Positions 50,102 to 60,232 of a stretch of 64,000 nt of DNA are shown piece after piece. The notes beneath the pieces are model-generated. The model saw only the letters and a list, made by a program, of their open reading frames with translations, had not been told where the DNA came from and searched no databases. How positions within the stretch are numbered: position 1 is the stretch's first letter; every line of letters starts with the position of its first letter. A program made the position numbers and the translations under genes. Origin of the DNA: CAVURS01 sp963795385 (GTDB lineage Bacteria; Actinomycetota; Actinomycetes; Actinomycetales; CAVURS01). Location of the stretch: positions 186,001-250,000 of the forward strand of contig CAWCHK010000003.1 of NCBI GenBank assembly GCA_963795385.1. Reading direction: 5' to 3'.

Positions 50102-50736
50102 GCGTCACCCGCGTCGTCGAGGTGCCGGCCGGCCGGCTGACCGGCTGGGTCGGCCGCTACGCGGCAACGCATCCCGGTCTGACCGTGACCGCCGGCTCCG
50201 GCGGCCTGGCCCTGCTCGCCGAGGGTGGGTCGACGGCAGCGCTGCGGCCCCTCGTGCCCTACACCGCCGAGCCCGGCGCGACGGCCGAAGAGCTGGTGGC
50301 CGGCCTCGCCGCCCATGCATGCCGTCCGATCGCAGTGGGCCTGCTGCTGGTCCGGCGCGGTGGTTTCGCGGTCGGGATCGCTCGGGCTGGCGCCCTGGAG
50401 CGGTCCAAGGTCGGCAGCCGCTACGTCCAGTCCCGGACGGCGGCCGGGGGCTGGTCACAGCAGCGGTTCGCCCGGCGCCGCGAGGGCCAGGCCAAGGAGC
50501 TGGTCCGCGCGGCCGCCGACGCCTGGGCCGAGCTGCCCGACCGCCCACCTGTCAGCGTCCTGGTCACCGGTGGCGATCGCAGCCTCTGCGAGCAGGTGCT
50601 CGGGCTGGCGCCGTTGCGGGCCCTGCGTGAGGTCGGCGTCGCGCGGCACCTCGACGTGACGGACCCGCGGCTGGTGGTGCTGAAGGACGCGGCGGCGCGG
50701 ACCCAGGCCCTGCTCGTCACGGTCGTCGAGCCGTGA
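50098..50736 (+). CDS. acVLRF1 family peptidyl-tRNA hydrolase
   Basis: Actinobacterial relatives of eukaryotic Vms1/bacterial VLRF1, release-factor-like proteins thought to free nascent chains from stalled large ribosomal subunits. About 212 residues. Recognised from TRVVEVPAGRLTGW at the start and from the catalytic-loop-like segment SRYVQSRTAAGGWSQQRFARRR, with the downstream VLVTGGDRS. There is no ATG, GTG or TTG at the expected N-terminus; a CTG (50098) overlapping the previous stop as CTGA would give the expected product, whereas the first GTG (50122) trims eight residues. Its link with the SUF operon is by position only. Confidence 0.72.
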   Translation: MSVTRVVEVPAGRLTGWVGRYAATHPGLTVTAGSGGLALLAEGGSTAALRPLVPYTAEPGATAEELVAGLAAHACRPIAVGLLLVRRGGFAVGIARAGALERSKVGSRYVQSRTAAGGWSQQRFARRREGQAKELVRAAADAWAELPDRPPVSVLVTGGDRSLCEQVLGLAPLRALREVGVARHLDVTDPRLVVLKDAAARTQALLVTVVEP

Positions 50737-50748
50737 GCCCGCGCTCCC

Positions 50749-50754
50749 TATCCT
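50749..50754 (+). promoter_or_regulatory. -10 TATCCT of a leaderless promoter for the PhzF-like gene
   Basis: TATCCT is followed by six bases and the GTG at 50761. Confidence 0.5.
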
Positions 50755-50760
50755 GACCGG

Positions 50761-51564
50761 GTGGAGATCCTGCGCTACGCCGCCTTCAGCCCCGACCCGG
50801 CCGGCGGCAACCCGGCCGGCGTGGTCCTCGATGCCGACTGGTGCCAGCGACGACGAGATGCAGGCGGCGGCCGCCGACATCGGCTTCTCGGAGACGGCCT
50901 TCCTGCTCCCGCAGGCCGGCGGCGGGCACCGGATCCGCTACTTCAGCCCGCTGGCCGAGGTGCCGTTCTGCGGGCACGCCACCATCGCCACCGCCGTCGC
51001 GTACGCCGAGCGGCACGGCCCGGGCGAGCTGGCCCTGCAGACGGCAGCCGGCCTGGTCGGCCGTCACGAGCCGGGCCACGCCGGGCGGACTCGAGGCCAG
51101 CCTGGTCAGCGTGCCGCCGCGCGGTGAGCGACCTCGACGCCGCGACCCTGGCCGAGCTGCTGCACGCCCTGCGGTGGGAGCTCGCCGACCTCGACCCGGC
51201 CCTGCCCGTGCGGGTCGCCTACGCGGGTGCCTTCCACCCGGTGCTGGCCGCCGTCAGCCGCGAGCGACTGGCCGGCCTCGACTACGACTTCCCGGTACTG
51301 CAGGACTTGATGGCGCGCGAGGGCTGGACGACGGTCGACCTGGTCTGGCGCGAGTCGGCCACGGTCTTCCATGCCCGCAACCCCTTCCCGCCCGGAGGCG
51401 TGGTCGAGGACCCGGCGACCGGCGCCGCGGCGGCGGCGTTCGGCGGCTACCTGCGCTTCCTCGGCCTGGTCGAGCCGCCGGCCACCGTCACGATCCACCA
51501 GGGCGACGACCTGGGCCGCCCGGGCGTGCTGACCGTGGGGATCCCGGGGGTGACGGCGGGATAA
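50761..51564 (+). CDS. PhzF family phenazine biosynthesis-like protein, frameshifted
   Basis: Isomerase-fold protein of about 265 residues. The N-terminal DPAGGNPAGVV and the second-frame segment DIGFSETAFLLP with VPFCGHATIATAVAYAE are PhzF hallmarks (the Glu is the catalytic acid), and the C-terminal half has ARNPFPPGGVVEDPATGAAAAAFGGYL. Indels near 50840 and in about 51060-51125 cancel, so the frame reopens to the natural stop. Most PhzF proteins outside phenazine clusters have unknown substrates, and no phenazine genes are nearby. Confidence 0.87.
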   Translation: MEILRYAAFSPDPAGGNPAGVVLDADWCQRRRDAGGGRRHRLLGDGLPAPAGRRRAPDPLLQPAGRGAVLRARHHRHRRRVRRAARPGRAGPADGSRPGRPSRAGPRRADSRPAWSACRRAVSDLDAATLAELLHALRWELADLDPALPVRVAYAGAFHPVLAAVSRERLAGLDYDFPVLQDLMAREGWTTVDLVWRESATVFHARNPFPPGGVVEDPATGAAAAAFGGYLRFLGLVEPPATVTIHQGDDLGRPGVLTVGIPGVTAG

Positions 51565-51604
51565 CCGTTAGCGGCACCGCGGTCGGGTTGGGTTGACTCG
51601 CCCC

Positions 51605-52185
51605 GTGCTGCATCCCGACTACCCGATCCGGACCGAGCGGCTGACCCTGCGCCCGTACCAGCCGGACGACTACGACGCGGCCTACGCCTACTGGTCGCGG
51701 CCCGACGTCACCCGCTACCTCTACCTCGAGGCGTACACGCCGGAGACCTTCGGCGCGCGGCTGGAGCGAGCTGATGGGCCGGACCGCGCTCGAGAAGGAG
51801 GGGGAGGTGCTCACCCTGGCCATCGTCCCCGACGGGGTGGACCACGTCGTCGGCGACGTGACGCTGTTCTGGCACAGCGAGGTGCACCAAGCTGGTGAGG
51901 TCGGCTTCATCCTGCACCCGGACCACCAAGGCCACGCCTACGCTCGCGAAGCATCGATCCCGTTGCTGCGCATGGGGTTCGACGAGCATGGGCCTGCACC
52001 GGATCGCCGGTCGGCTGGACGGCCGCAACGCCGCCTCGGCGGCCGTGCTGCGGTCCCTGGGCATGCGGCAGGAGGCCCACCTGGTCGAGAACGAGTGGGT
52101 CAAGGGCGAGTGGACCGACGAGATCGTCTACGCGATGCTCCGCACCGAGTGGCAGGCTCAGCAGGAGACCGGGCCGCCCGGGTAG
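51605..52185 (+). CDS. GNAT family N-acetyltransferase (RimJ-like), frameshifted
   Basis: About 193 residues. IRTERLTLRPYQPDDYDAAY is the typical RimJ/RimL start; the middle frame gives VGDVTLFWHSEVHQAGEVGF and HPDHQGHAYA (acetyl-CoA loop), and the last frame gives HRIAGRLDGRNAASAAVLRSLGMRQEAHLVEN. Indels near 51770 and 51990. GTG 51605 is taken as start, although a TTG four codons upstream is possible. Acts on protein N-termini or small amines in known relatives; the target here is unknown. Confidence 0.85.
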
Positions 52186-52202
52186 GGGGTCCCGGCGGGG
52201 CA

Positions 52203-52224
52203 GGTCCGCCGGTGAGGCCGGACC
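52203..52224. terminator. Possible two-way terminator between convergent genes
   Basis: GGTCCG (52203-52208) and CGGACC (52219-52224) pair between the stops of the acetyltransferase and ecfT genes. The stem is short. Confidence 0.3.
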
Positions 52225-52228
52225 GGGC

Positions 52229-52860
52229 TCAGTCGTCGACCCCCCGGGCGACGAGGGCCTCGCCGAGGTGGTCGGCGTGCCGGACGGTGCGGACGACCAG
52301 GGGCACCAGCAACGCCCGCGGGCTGCGCTCCAGCCCCCGCGCCCGGCGGGCCTCGACCACCTCGTCGCGAAGGCCGGCGATCACCGGCACCGTGCGCACG
52401 GTCAGGGCCGCCAGCAGGCCGACCCGCTCCGGGTCGACCCCGAACCGGCGCAGCGGTCGCAGCAGCCAGGTCGACCGTGTCGAGCAGCGCGCTGACCCGC
52501 GTCGTCAGGGTCAGCAGGGCGGCCGCGGCGACCAGGACGACCAGCGACCCGACGACCGCGAGCGGCGAGCTCGCCAGCCGCTGATCACCAGCTGGGCAGG
52601 GCGCCGAGCACGACCACCAGCCAGCGCAGCGGCCGCAGCTGGGTCCAGGCCAGCCGCAAGGGGATCCGGGCGACGGCGTACGCCGCGGCGACGGCGACGA
52701 CTGCCACGACCCAGGCGCGACGAGCCCCCGCCAGACCAGCAGCGCGACGCTGCCCGCCGCCAGGGTCAGCGAGCTTGGTCCCGGCGGGGCAGCGGTGCAC
52801 GAGCGACCGGCCGGGGTGGTAGAACCCGGGCTGGTCCAGGCCCGCGCGCACCCGGCTCAC
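52229..52860 (-). CDS. ecfT: ECF transporter transmembrane subunit EcfT (BioN-like), frameshifted
   Basis: Integral membrane T-component that couples the ATPase to the substrate-binding BioY. About 210 residues. The start VSRVRAGLDQPGFYHPGRSLVHR and hydrophobic helices (WVVAVVAVAAAYAVARIPL) are visible, and the C-terminal part reads LLVPLVVRTVRHADHLGEALVARGVDD, carrying the Ala-Arg-Gly coupling motif. At least three indels lie between about 52470 and 52780. The GTG overlaps the ecfA stop (GTGA). Confidence 0.82.
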
Positions 52861-53542
52861 GGCCGGGCCGCCATCAGCGCGCGGTAGGCCTGCAGGCTCT
52901 GCGCGCCCGGGCCGTCGGCGACGACCCGGCCCTCGTCGACGACCAGGACCCGCGGCCAGTGCGCGACGGCCTCCAGGTCGTGGGTGACCAGGACGACGCG
53001 CTGCGGCAGCGCCTCGAGCAGCTCGGAGACGATCCGCGCGTTGCGCAGGTCGAGCAGGGTCGTCGGCTCGTCGCAGACCAGGATCTCGGGCTCGGTGACC
53101 AGGACCGCGGCGAGGGCCAGCAGCTGCTTCTGGCCGCCGGAGAGCAGGTGGGCCGGATGGTCGGCGTGGTCCTGCAGGCCGAACCGGGTGAGCACCTCGG
53201 TGACCCGGCCGTCCGCTCGCTCGGCGCTCATCGACCTGCGCCGCAACGAGAAGGCGACGTCCTCGGCCACGGTGGGCATGACGATCTGGGCGTCCGGGTC
53301 GGTGAAGACGAAGCCCGACCTGCGGCGTACCGCCGCGCCGTCGCGCCGGGTGTCCAGGCCGTCGACGGTGACCGTGCCGGCTCGTCGGGAGGACCAGCCC
53401 GTTGAGCAGCCGGGCCAGGGTCGACTTGCCGGACCCGTTGGCGCCGATCACGGCGATCCGCGGCTCGGTCGAGCTCGAGGTCGATGTCGCGCAGGACCGC
53501 CCGGTCGCCGTACCGGTGCGAGACGCCGTCGAGGCGGATCAC
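52857..53542 (-). CDS. ecfA: ECF transporter ATP-binding subunit EcfA (BioM-like), frameshifted
   Basis: ATPase of a vitamin ECF transporter. About 228 residues. IRLDGVSHRYGDRAVLRDIDLEL, Walker A IGANGSGKSTLARLLNGLVL (in another frame), signature LLSGGQKQLLALAAVL, Walker B ILVCDEPTTLLD, and H-loop VVLVTHDLEAVAHW. Indels near 53468 and 53385. Only one EcfA is present, as in BioMNY systems, where a single ATPase homodimer serves. GTG 53542 overlaps the thiolase stop (GTGA). Confidence 0.87.
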
Positions 53543-54702
53543 CCGACCCGCTCCCAGACCGTGGCGACGCCCTGGCCGCCGCCGACCGCGCAGGTGGCGA
53601 CGCCGAGCCGCGGGCCGTCCTCGCGGACCATCGACGCGAACAGCCGGACGACCAGCAGCGCCCCCGACGCCCCCCAGGGATGGCCGAGCGCGATCGCCCC
53701 GCCGTCCGGGCAGACCTGCGTGCCGCCGCGTCCGAGTGGCCGGGTCGAGGCCCCAGGCGTCGGTGCAGGCGAGCACCTGGGCCGCGAAGGCCTCGGTGAT
53801 CTCCAGCTGGCCGATCTCGGCCAGCGCCAGCCCCGCCCGGCGCAGCGCCCGCTCGACCGCCGGGCACCGGCCCGAGCCCGGGCAGCGCCGGGTCGACGCC
53901 GGACGACCGCGTCCGCCGAGCAGGGCCAGGCCGGGCAGCCGTGGGCCGGCCGCGCACCCGCTCGGTGACGACGGCGACCGCGGCCGCGCCGTCGTTGATG
54001 CCGCAGGCGTTGCCGGCCGTGACCGTGCCCGTCGGCGGCGAAGGCCGGCCGGAAGCCGCGAGCCGGGTCTCGGTCAGCGAGGCTCGCGGGCCGGTCGTCC
54101 TCGGCTGACCGCCGCCGACGGCGACGATCTCCTTGGCGAAGGCGCCGCGGTCGCGGGCGGCCACCGCCAGCCGGTGCGAGCGCGCGGCGTACGCGTCCTG
54201 CCGCTCTCGGGTGATGCCCCGGGCGCGCGGCGAGGGCGTCGGCCGCCGGACCCATGTCCGGGTCGGCGTACGGCTCGGGCGCGAACCGGGCCCGCTCCGG
54301 CCGCGGCGAGGTGCTGGCGCTCTCGACGCCGCCGGCCAGCACGAGCGGACTGCCCGCCGAGCCGGACCAGGGCGCCGGCCAGCCGGATCGCCTCCAGCCC
54401 GCTGCCGCACTGGCGGTCGACGGTGACTCCCGGGCACGTCGACACCCAGGCCGGCGCGCAGGGCCGCGATCCGGGCCAGGTCGCCGCCGGGTCCGGTGCA
54501 GTTGCCGAGCACGACGTCGTCGACGTGAGGGCGCGTCAGGGCCGAGGTCGCTCGAGCAGCGCCGCCAGCACGGGCGCGGCCAGGTCCTCGACCGCCACGT
54601 CGGCGAAGGCCCGGCCGATCGTCGCGACCGCCGTACGGCGGGCGGCGACCACGACGGGCGTGTCGGGGTCGACGCGAGGCGGATGGGCGGGGAGGCAGGC
54701 AT
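53539..54702 (-). CDS. Thiolase (acetyl-CoA C-acyltransferase), frameshifted
   Basis: Cleaves or forms 3-ketoacyl-CoA. About 388 residues when joined. The active-site Cys is in VTVDRQCGSGLEAI, the His in AIALGHPWGASGALLVVRL, and the second Cys in VATCAVGGGQGV. The N-terminal VVVAARRTAVATIGRAFADV is also typical. Several indels occur between 53730 and 54690. It sits between an acyl-CoA ligase and ECF transporter genes in an apparent operon headed by bioY, an unusual place for a thiolase; a link to pimeloyl-CoA or biotin precursor metabolism is a hypothesis. Confidence 0.85.
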   Translation of the reverse strand: MPASPPIRLASTPTRPSWSPPAVRRSRRSAGPSPTWRSRTWPRPCWRRCSSDLGPDAPSRRRRRARQLHRTRRRPGPDRGPARRPGCRRARESPSTASAAAGWRRSGWPAPWSGSAGSPLVLAGGVESASTSPRPERARFAPEPYADPDMGPAADALAARPGHHPRAAGRVRRALAPAGGGRPRPRRLRQGDRRRRRRSAEDDRPASLADRDPARGFRPAFAADGHGHGRQRLRHQRRRGRGRRRHRAGARPAHGCPAWPCSADAVVRRRPGAARARAGARRSSGRCAGRGWRWPRSASWRSPRPSRPRCSPAPTPGASTRPLGRGGTQVCPDGGAIALGHPWGASGALLVVRLFASMVREDGPRLGVATCAVGGGQGVATVWERVG

Positions 54703-54731
54703 GGCGCGGATCAGCGTAGGGGCCGCGGCGG

Positions 54732-55935
54732 TCAGCGCTCCCGTCCGCGACGCCGGCCCGGACGGCGCGCGGTCCGGCTTGCCGGACGGCGTCCGGGGCA
54801 GGTCGCCGACCAGCCACCAGCGGCGCGGGCGCGACCACTCGGGCAGGCCGGCGCAGGTGGCGTCCAGGTCCGCGCGGGTCAGGTCGGCCGCTGCTGGCCC
54901 CGTCGACCGCGACCACGGCGACCAGCAGCTCGCCGAGCAGCGGGTGCGGGATCGCCCGTGACGACGACGTCGTCGACCCGGCCGCTGCAGCGCCGGGCTG
55001 CCCGGATCACCTGCTCGACCTCCTCGACCACGACCGTGCGGCCGCCGGTGGTGACGGCGGCGTCGCCGCGCCCGAGCACCGCGCAGCCCGGTCGACGTCG
55101 AGCGCGGCCGAGGTCGCCGACCGTGGCCCAGCCGCCGTCGCGGCGCAGCGGGCCGGCGTCGTCGGGGTCGAGATAGCCCTCGCACAGGTAGGGCGAGCGG
55201 GCCCAGATCTCGCCCGCCGCGCACCTCGACGTCGACCCCCGGAAACCGTTGGTACGCCGCGTGATCGGGCCGCCAGGCCACGAACGACAGCTCGGCCGCG
55301 CCGTAGTACTCGACCAGCCGCCAGCCCAGCCGGCCTCGCCCGCCGGCGCAGTGCCGGCGGCAGCGACGGCGCCGGCGCACGACGGCGACGCCGGACCGCG
55401 GCAGCGGCGCCGCTGCTCGGCGGCCGCGCACGGCGGCGGCGAGCACGCGAGGAGTGGCGTGCAGGGCCGTGACGTCGGCCGGCGGCGGTGCCGCGGCCAG
55501 CCCTCGGCGCCGCACGACGGCCGGCGCCCGACCGCGGTGGCGTGCCACCCGCCGTACAGGGTCAGGGTCGAGGTCGGGCTGCCGGGCAGCCAGACCACGT
55601 CGTCCGGGCCGATGCCGGTGAGCTCGGTCAGCGGCGCGACGCTGGCCTGCCAGCTGGCGACGGTGCGGACCACGCCCCGCGGGCGGCCGGAGGAGCCCGA
55701 GGTGAACAGCACCAGGCCGTCGCCCGACGGCCGGTCCGCGACCGCGAGGCGCAGACCCGGCCGGCGGCGCTCGCAGGGGCTCGGGCCAGGCCGGGTCGAG
55801 CACGGCGACCGGACGGGCGCCGGCTGGGCGCGCCGACCCAGAGGTCGGCGGTGAGCCGCGGCGGCGTCGCCACCGGCCGAGCAGGAGCCGGGGCCTAGCG
55901 ACGCTGCGGCCTCGACCAGCTCGGGCTCCTGGCAC
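54732..55935 (-). CDS. AMP-binding acyl-CoA ligase, short, frameshifted
   Basis: Acyl-adenylate-forming enzyme that activates a carboxylic acid as its CoA thioester. About 400 residues, shorter than usual 500-residue ligases because the N-terminus is reduced. The P-loop VLFTSGSSGRPRGVVRT (about residue 80), YYGAAELSF (A5), ATVGDLG (A7), LGRGDAAVTTGGRTVVVEEVE (A8), and the catalytic Lys in LPRTPSGKPDRA (A10) are recognisable in alternating frames. Many indels lie throughout. Start (GTG 55935) and stop (54732) are estimates. It sits directly after bioY and before the thiolase. Confidence 0.78.
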
Positions 55936-56497
55936 GAGCGTGGGGTAGCCGCGGTGCACGCCGGCGGCGACGATCGTGGCGACGATCGCCTTGCTGAAGT
56001 CGCCGGGCAGGAAGATCGCCGCGCCGGTCCAGAGCGCCTTGTCCAGGTGCAGGCCGGTGCTGCCACATGAGCACGGGTACGCCGATCAGCGTAGACGACG
56101 GCGATGCCGCCGACGACGTTGGCCGCGAAGACCCCACCAGACCGGGTAGCGCGGCCACATCCGCTCGACCAGCCAGCCGGTGATGGCTGCGCCGAAGAAG
56201 AAGCCGATCAGGTAGCCGCGCGCTCGGGCCCTGGAAGACACCGAGGCCGCCGCGCCCGCCGCTCAGCAGCGGGAGCCCGGCAGGCCACCAGCAGCAGGAA
56301 GAGGGCGACCGACAGCGCGCCCGCGCCGCCAGCCCAGCAGCGAGCCGGCGAGCATCACGCCGAGGGTCTGCAGGGTGACGGGCACGCGTGCTGCCGAACA
56401 CGTAGAGGCCGGGCGCCAGGCCGAGGGCGGCGATCAGCGCGGCGAACGACGCGACCAGCGCGAGGTCGCGGGCCGACAGGCGGCGGGTGCGGGTCAT
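55936..56497 (-). CDS. bioY: Biotin transporter substrate-binding subunit BioY, frameshifted
   Basis: S-component that binds biotin in the membrane. About 190 residues. The start RDLALVASFAALIAALGLAPG, then LPLLSGGRGGLGVFQGPSAG-type sequence (the family's GGxGG loop) and the C-terminal WTGAAIFLPGDFSKAIVATI are diagnostic, in alternating frames. Five or more indels lie between 55970 and 56440, so the 3' boundary is approximate. It heads the operon that contains ecfA and ecfT. No biotin-synthesis genes are in the window, so uptake is its evident role. Confidence 0.83.
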
Positions 56498-56553
56498 GGT
56501 GTCGTCCTGCGGCGGTCGACGGGTGGCGGTCGAGGGTGGCGGTCGGCCGTTGG

Positions 56554-57471
56554 TTAGAGCGAGGACTGGCGGAGAACGTGTCGCAGTTCTTCAGGTCGCC
56601 GCTCTGGTAGCCGGTGGTGAACCAGCGCTGTCGCTCGGCCGAGGAGCCGTGGGTCCAGGTGTCCTGGTTGATCCGGCCGCTCGACTGCTTCTGGATGCGG
56701 TCGTCGCCGACCGAGGCCGCGGCCGACAGCGCCGAGCGGATGTCCGATGCCGTCAGCGGCTTGAGGAAGGTCGTGCCGTTGCCGGACGCCGTCGTCGACG
56801 CGTGGTTGGCCCAGACCCCGGCCAGGCAGTCGGCCATCAGCTCGGTGCGGACCGAGCCGCTGGTCGCGCCCTGGGGGTCCTGCTGCGCGCGGTCGAGCAG
56901 GCCGAGGATGTCCTGGACGTGATGGCCGTACTCGTGGGCGACGACGTACTCCTGGGCCAGGGCCCCGCTGTCCGCGCCGAACCGGCTGGTCAGCTCGTCG
57001 AAGAAGGACGGGTCGATGTAGACCCGCTTGTCGAGGGGGCAGTAGAACGGCCCGACGTCGTTGGACGCCGTACCGCAGGCCGACTGCTCCTGGCCCGAGT
57101 AGATGACGATCGTCGCGTTCGTGTAGCGCTTGCCGACCGCCGGCAGGGCGGCGGCCCAGTAGGCCTGGACGCTGTTGGCGGTGCCGACGATCCGGCACTG
57201 GGACGTACCTGTTCGCGTCGGCGCCGGTCTGGCAGACGCTGAGGTCGGGACCGCTGCCGCCGACCGAGGTGCCCGAGCCGCCCTGGATCCCCGGCGAGCC
57301 CGAGCTGGCGCCGCCGCCGAGCGCGCTCTGGATGACGTAGAAGACGACCAGCAGCACGAGGCCGCCGACGCCTCCGCCGAGAGGGATCATCCCGCCGGAC
57401 AACCGCCCGCCGCCACCCCCGCCCGACTGGGCCTGGCTGGTGTCCAGCGAGGCGCCCTCGTTGAAACTCAC
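56554..57471 (-). CDS. Neutral zinc metallopeptidase (KPN_02809/YpfJ-like), frameshifted
   Basis: About 305 residues. N-terminal Gly-rich cytosolic part (SGGGGGGRLSGGMIPLGG), one transmembrane helix (GGLVLLVVFYVIQSAL), then the extracytoplasmic peptidase domain. After an indel near 57205 the second frame gives GPFYCPLDKRVYIDPSFFDEL, the zinc motif VVAHEYGHHVQ and ELMADCLAGVW, all family hallmarks. A second indel near 56575 shifts the last few codons so that the stop at 56554 can be used. The family is widespread; its targets are unknown. TAGTCT is seven bases before the GTG. Confidence 0.88.
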   Translation of the reverse strand: MSFNEGASLDTSQAQSGGGGGGRLSGGMIPLGGGVGGLVLLVVFYVIQSALGGGASSGSPGIQGGSGTSVGGSGPDLSVCQTGADANRYVPVPDRRHRQQRPGLLGRRPAGGRQALHERDDRHLLGPGAVGLRYGVQRRRAVLLPPRQAGLHRPVLLRRADQPVRRGQRGPGPGVRRRPRVRPSRPGHPRPARPRAAGPPGRDQRLGPHRADGRLPGRGLGQPRVDDGVRQRHDLPQAADGIGHPLGAVGRGLGRRRPHPEAVERPDQPGHLDPRLLGRATALVHHRLPERRPEELRHVLRQSSL

Positions 57472-57477
57472 GCTGCG

Positions 57478-57484
57478 TAGACTA
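57478..57484. promoter_or_regulatory. Overlapping divergent -10 elements, TAGACT (+) and TAGTCT (-)
   Basis: The near-palindrome TAGACTA supplies TAGACT (57478-57483) on the plus strand, seven bases before a GTG, and TAGTCT (57484-57479) on the minus strand, seven bases before the metallopeptidase GTG. Polymerase could bind only one way at a time. Confidence 0.5.
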
Positions 57485-57490
57485 GAGCCT

Positions 57491-57511
57491 GTGACCCCGA
57501 CGACGGACTAG
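57491..57511 (+). CDS. Possible six-codon leader ORF before the ABC-F gene
   Basis: GTG ACC CCG ACG ACG GAC followed by TAG, beginning seven bases after TAGACT, so ribosomes could start at the 5' end of the transcript. A hairpin GGAGCG/CGCTCC (57516-57531) follows. Leader-peptide control is known for resistance ABC-F genes; here it is only suggested by layout. Confidence 0.3.
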   Translation: MTPTTD

Positions 57512-57586
57512 CGAAGGAGCGGCCGCGCTCCCCGTGAGCAGGCGCCCTCGTCCCCAGTCCTCGTCCTCCGAAAGGTCCTTCCACCC

Positions 57587-59185
<1,599 letters not shown>

Positions 59186-59296
59186 CCCCCCGCTCCGTGC
59201 TCCCATCCGGCCGCCGTACTCCACAACGGCCGGCGATGGTGCCCGGAATGTCCACTTCCCACCGGCCGCGATGGAGCACGGGCGCGTGGGCCGGTC

Positions 59297-59302
59297 TACC
59301 CT
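59297..59302 (+). promoter_or_regulatory. -10 TACCCT of a leaderless promoter for the enoyl-CoA hydratase gene
   Basis: TACCCT is followed by seven bases and the GTG at 59310. Confidence 0.5.
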
Positions 59303-59309
59303 CGCGGCT

Positions 59310-60101
59310 GTGATCGACCCCGAGGTCCTGGCCGCCGGCCGTGTGCGGATCGAGCCGGACGGCCCCGTCCTGACCGTCGTCCTGGACCGGCCCGAGGCGC
59401 TCAACGCGCAGACCCCCGCCACCTGGCAGGCCCTGGCCGCGGTCGGCGCCGGGTTGCCACCGGAGGTCCGCGTCGTCGTCCTGCGTGCGGCCGGGCCGTC
59501 GTTCTCGGCCGGCCTGGACCGCGCCATGCTGACCCCCGAGGGCCTGCCCGGCGAGCCGTCGCTGCTGACGGAGCTCACCGCCCTGCCGGACCCCGAGCTG
59601 GAGACCGCGATCGAAGGCTTCCAGGCGGCCTTCACCTGGTGGTCGACGGTCCCGGCGGTCACCGTCGCGGCGGTGAGGGGCAATGCCATCGGCGCGGGCT
59701 TCCAGCTCGCGCTCGCCTGCGACCTGCGGGTGCTCTCCGACGACGCGCGCTTCGCGATGCGGGAGACGTCGCTCGGCCTGGTGCCGGACCTGGCTGGTAC
59801 GGCGCCTCTCGTCGAGGCCGTGGGCTATGCCCGGGCGCTGGAGATCTGCGCGACCGGTCGGTGGGTCGCAGCCGCGGAGGCCGCAGCCATCGGCCTGGCC
59901 ACTGCCGTCGTACCCGCCGCGGACCTGGACGCCACCGTCGACGACCTCGTCGCGGCCCTGCTCGCGGCGCCCGCCGGGTCGTTGCGGGAGACGCTGCTGC
60001 TCCTGCGCGGGTCCGTCGCGCGTACGCCGGGGGAGCAGCGCGCCGCCGAGCGAGCGGCACAGGCCCGCCGGTTGCGGGCGCTCTCGAACGGCGAGCCGTA
60101 G
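59310..60101 (+). CDS. Enoyl-CoA hydratase/isomerase family protein
   Basis: 263 residues of the crotonase superfamily. VLDRPEALNAQTPATW near the N-terminus, the oxyanion-hole segment SFSAGLDRAML, and VRGNAIGAGFQLALACDLRV are present. The catalytic Glu pair of true hydratases is partly visible only in MRETSLGLVPDLAGTAPL, so the precise reaction (hydratase, isomerase or other) is open. Independent gene between the ABC-F and ABC exporter genes; the frame is clean. TACCCT upstream fixes the GTG start. Confidence 0.87.
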   Translation: MIDPEVLAAGRVRIEPDGPVLTVVLDRPEALNAQTPATWQALAAVGAGLPPEVRVVVLRAAGPSFSAGLDRAMLTPEGLPGEPSLLTELTALPDPELETAIEGFQAAFTWWSTVPAVTVAAVRGNAIGAGFQLALACDLRVLSDDARFAMRETSLGLVPDLAGTAPLVEAVGYARALEICATGRWVAAAEAAAIGLATAVVPAADLDATVDDLVAALLAAPAGSLRETLLLLRGSVARTPGEQRAAERAAQARRLRALSNGEP

Positions 60102-60232
60102 CGTCCTGGCCGGCGCAGGCTCCGTCGCCACGGCGGAATGGCCCGCGTTGTCAGAGGCGTTAGCGACACTGACCGAGGGCGTCGTCGTCGCGCAGCCGTC
60201 GCGGAGGAGCCCCGGAGAGGAATGGCGGTGGG

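Noticed and set aside
50761..51564. A phenazine biosynthesis locus
   Set aside because: Only a PhzF-like isomerase is present; no other phz genes are seen, and isolated PhzF proteins are common.
56498..56553. A BirA/BioQ operator upstream of bioY
   Set aside because: The region has GGTGGCGGTCG-type direct repeats but no convincing palindrome matching a known biotin repressor site.
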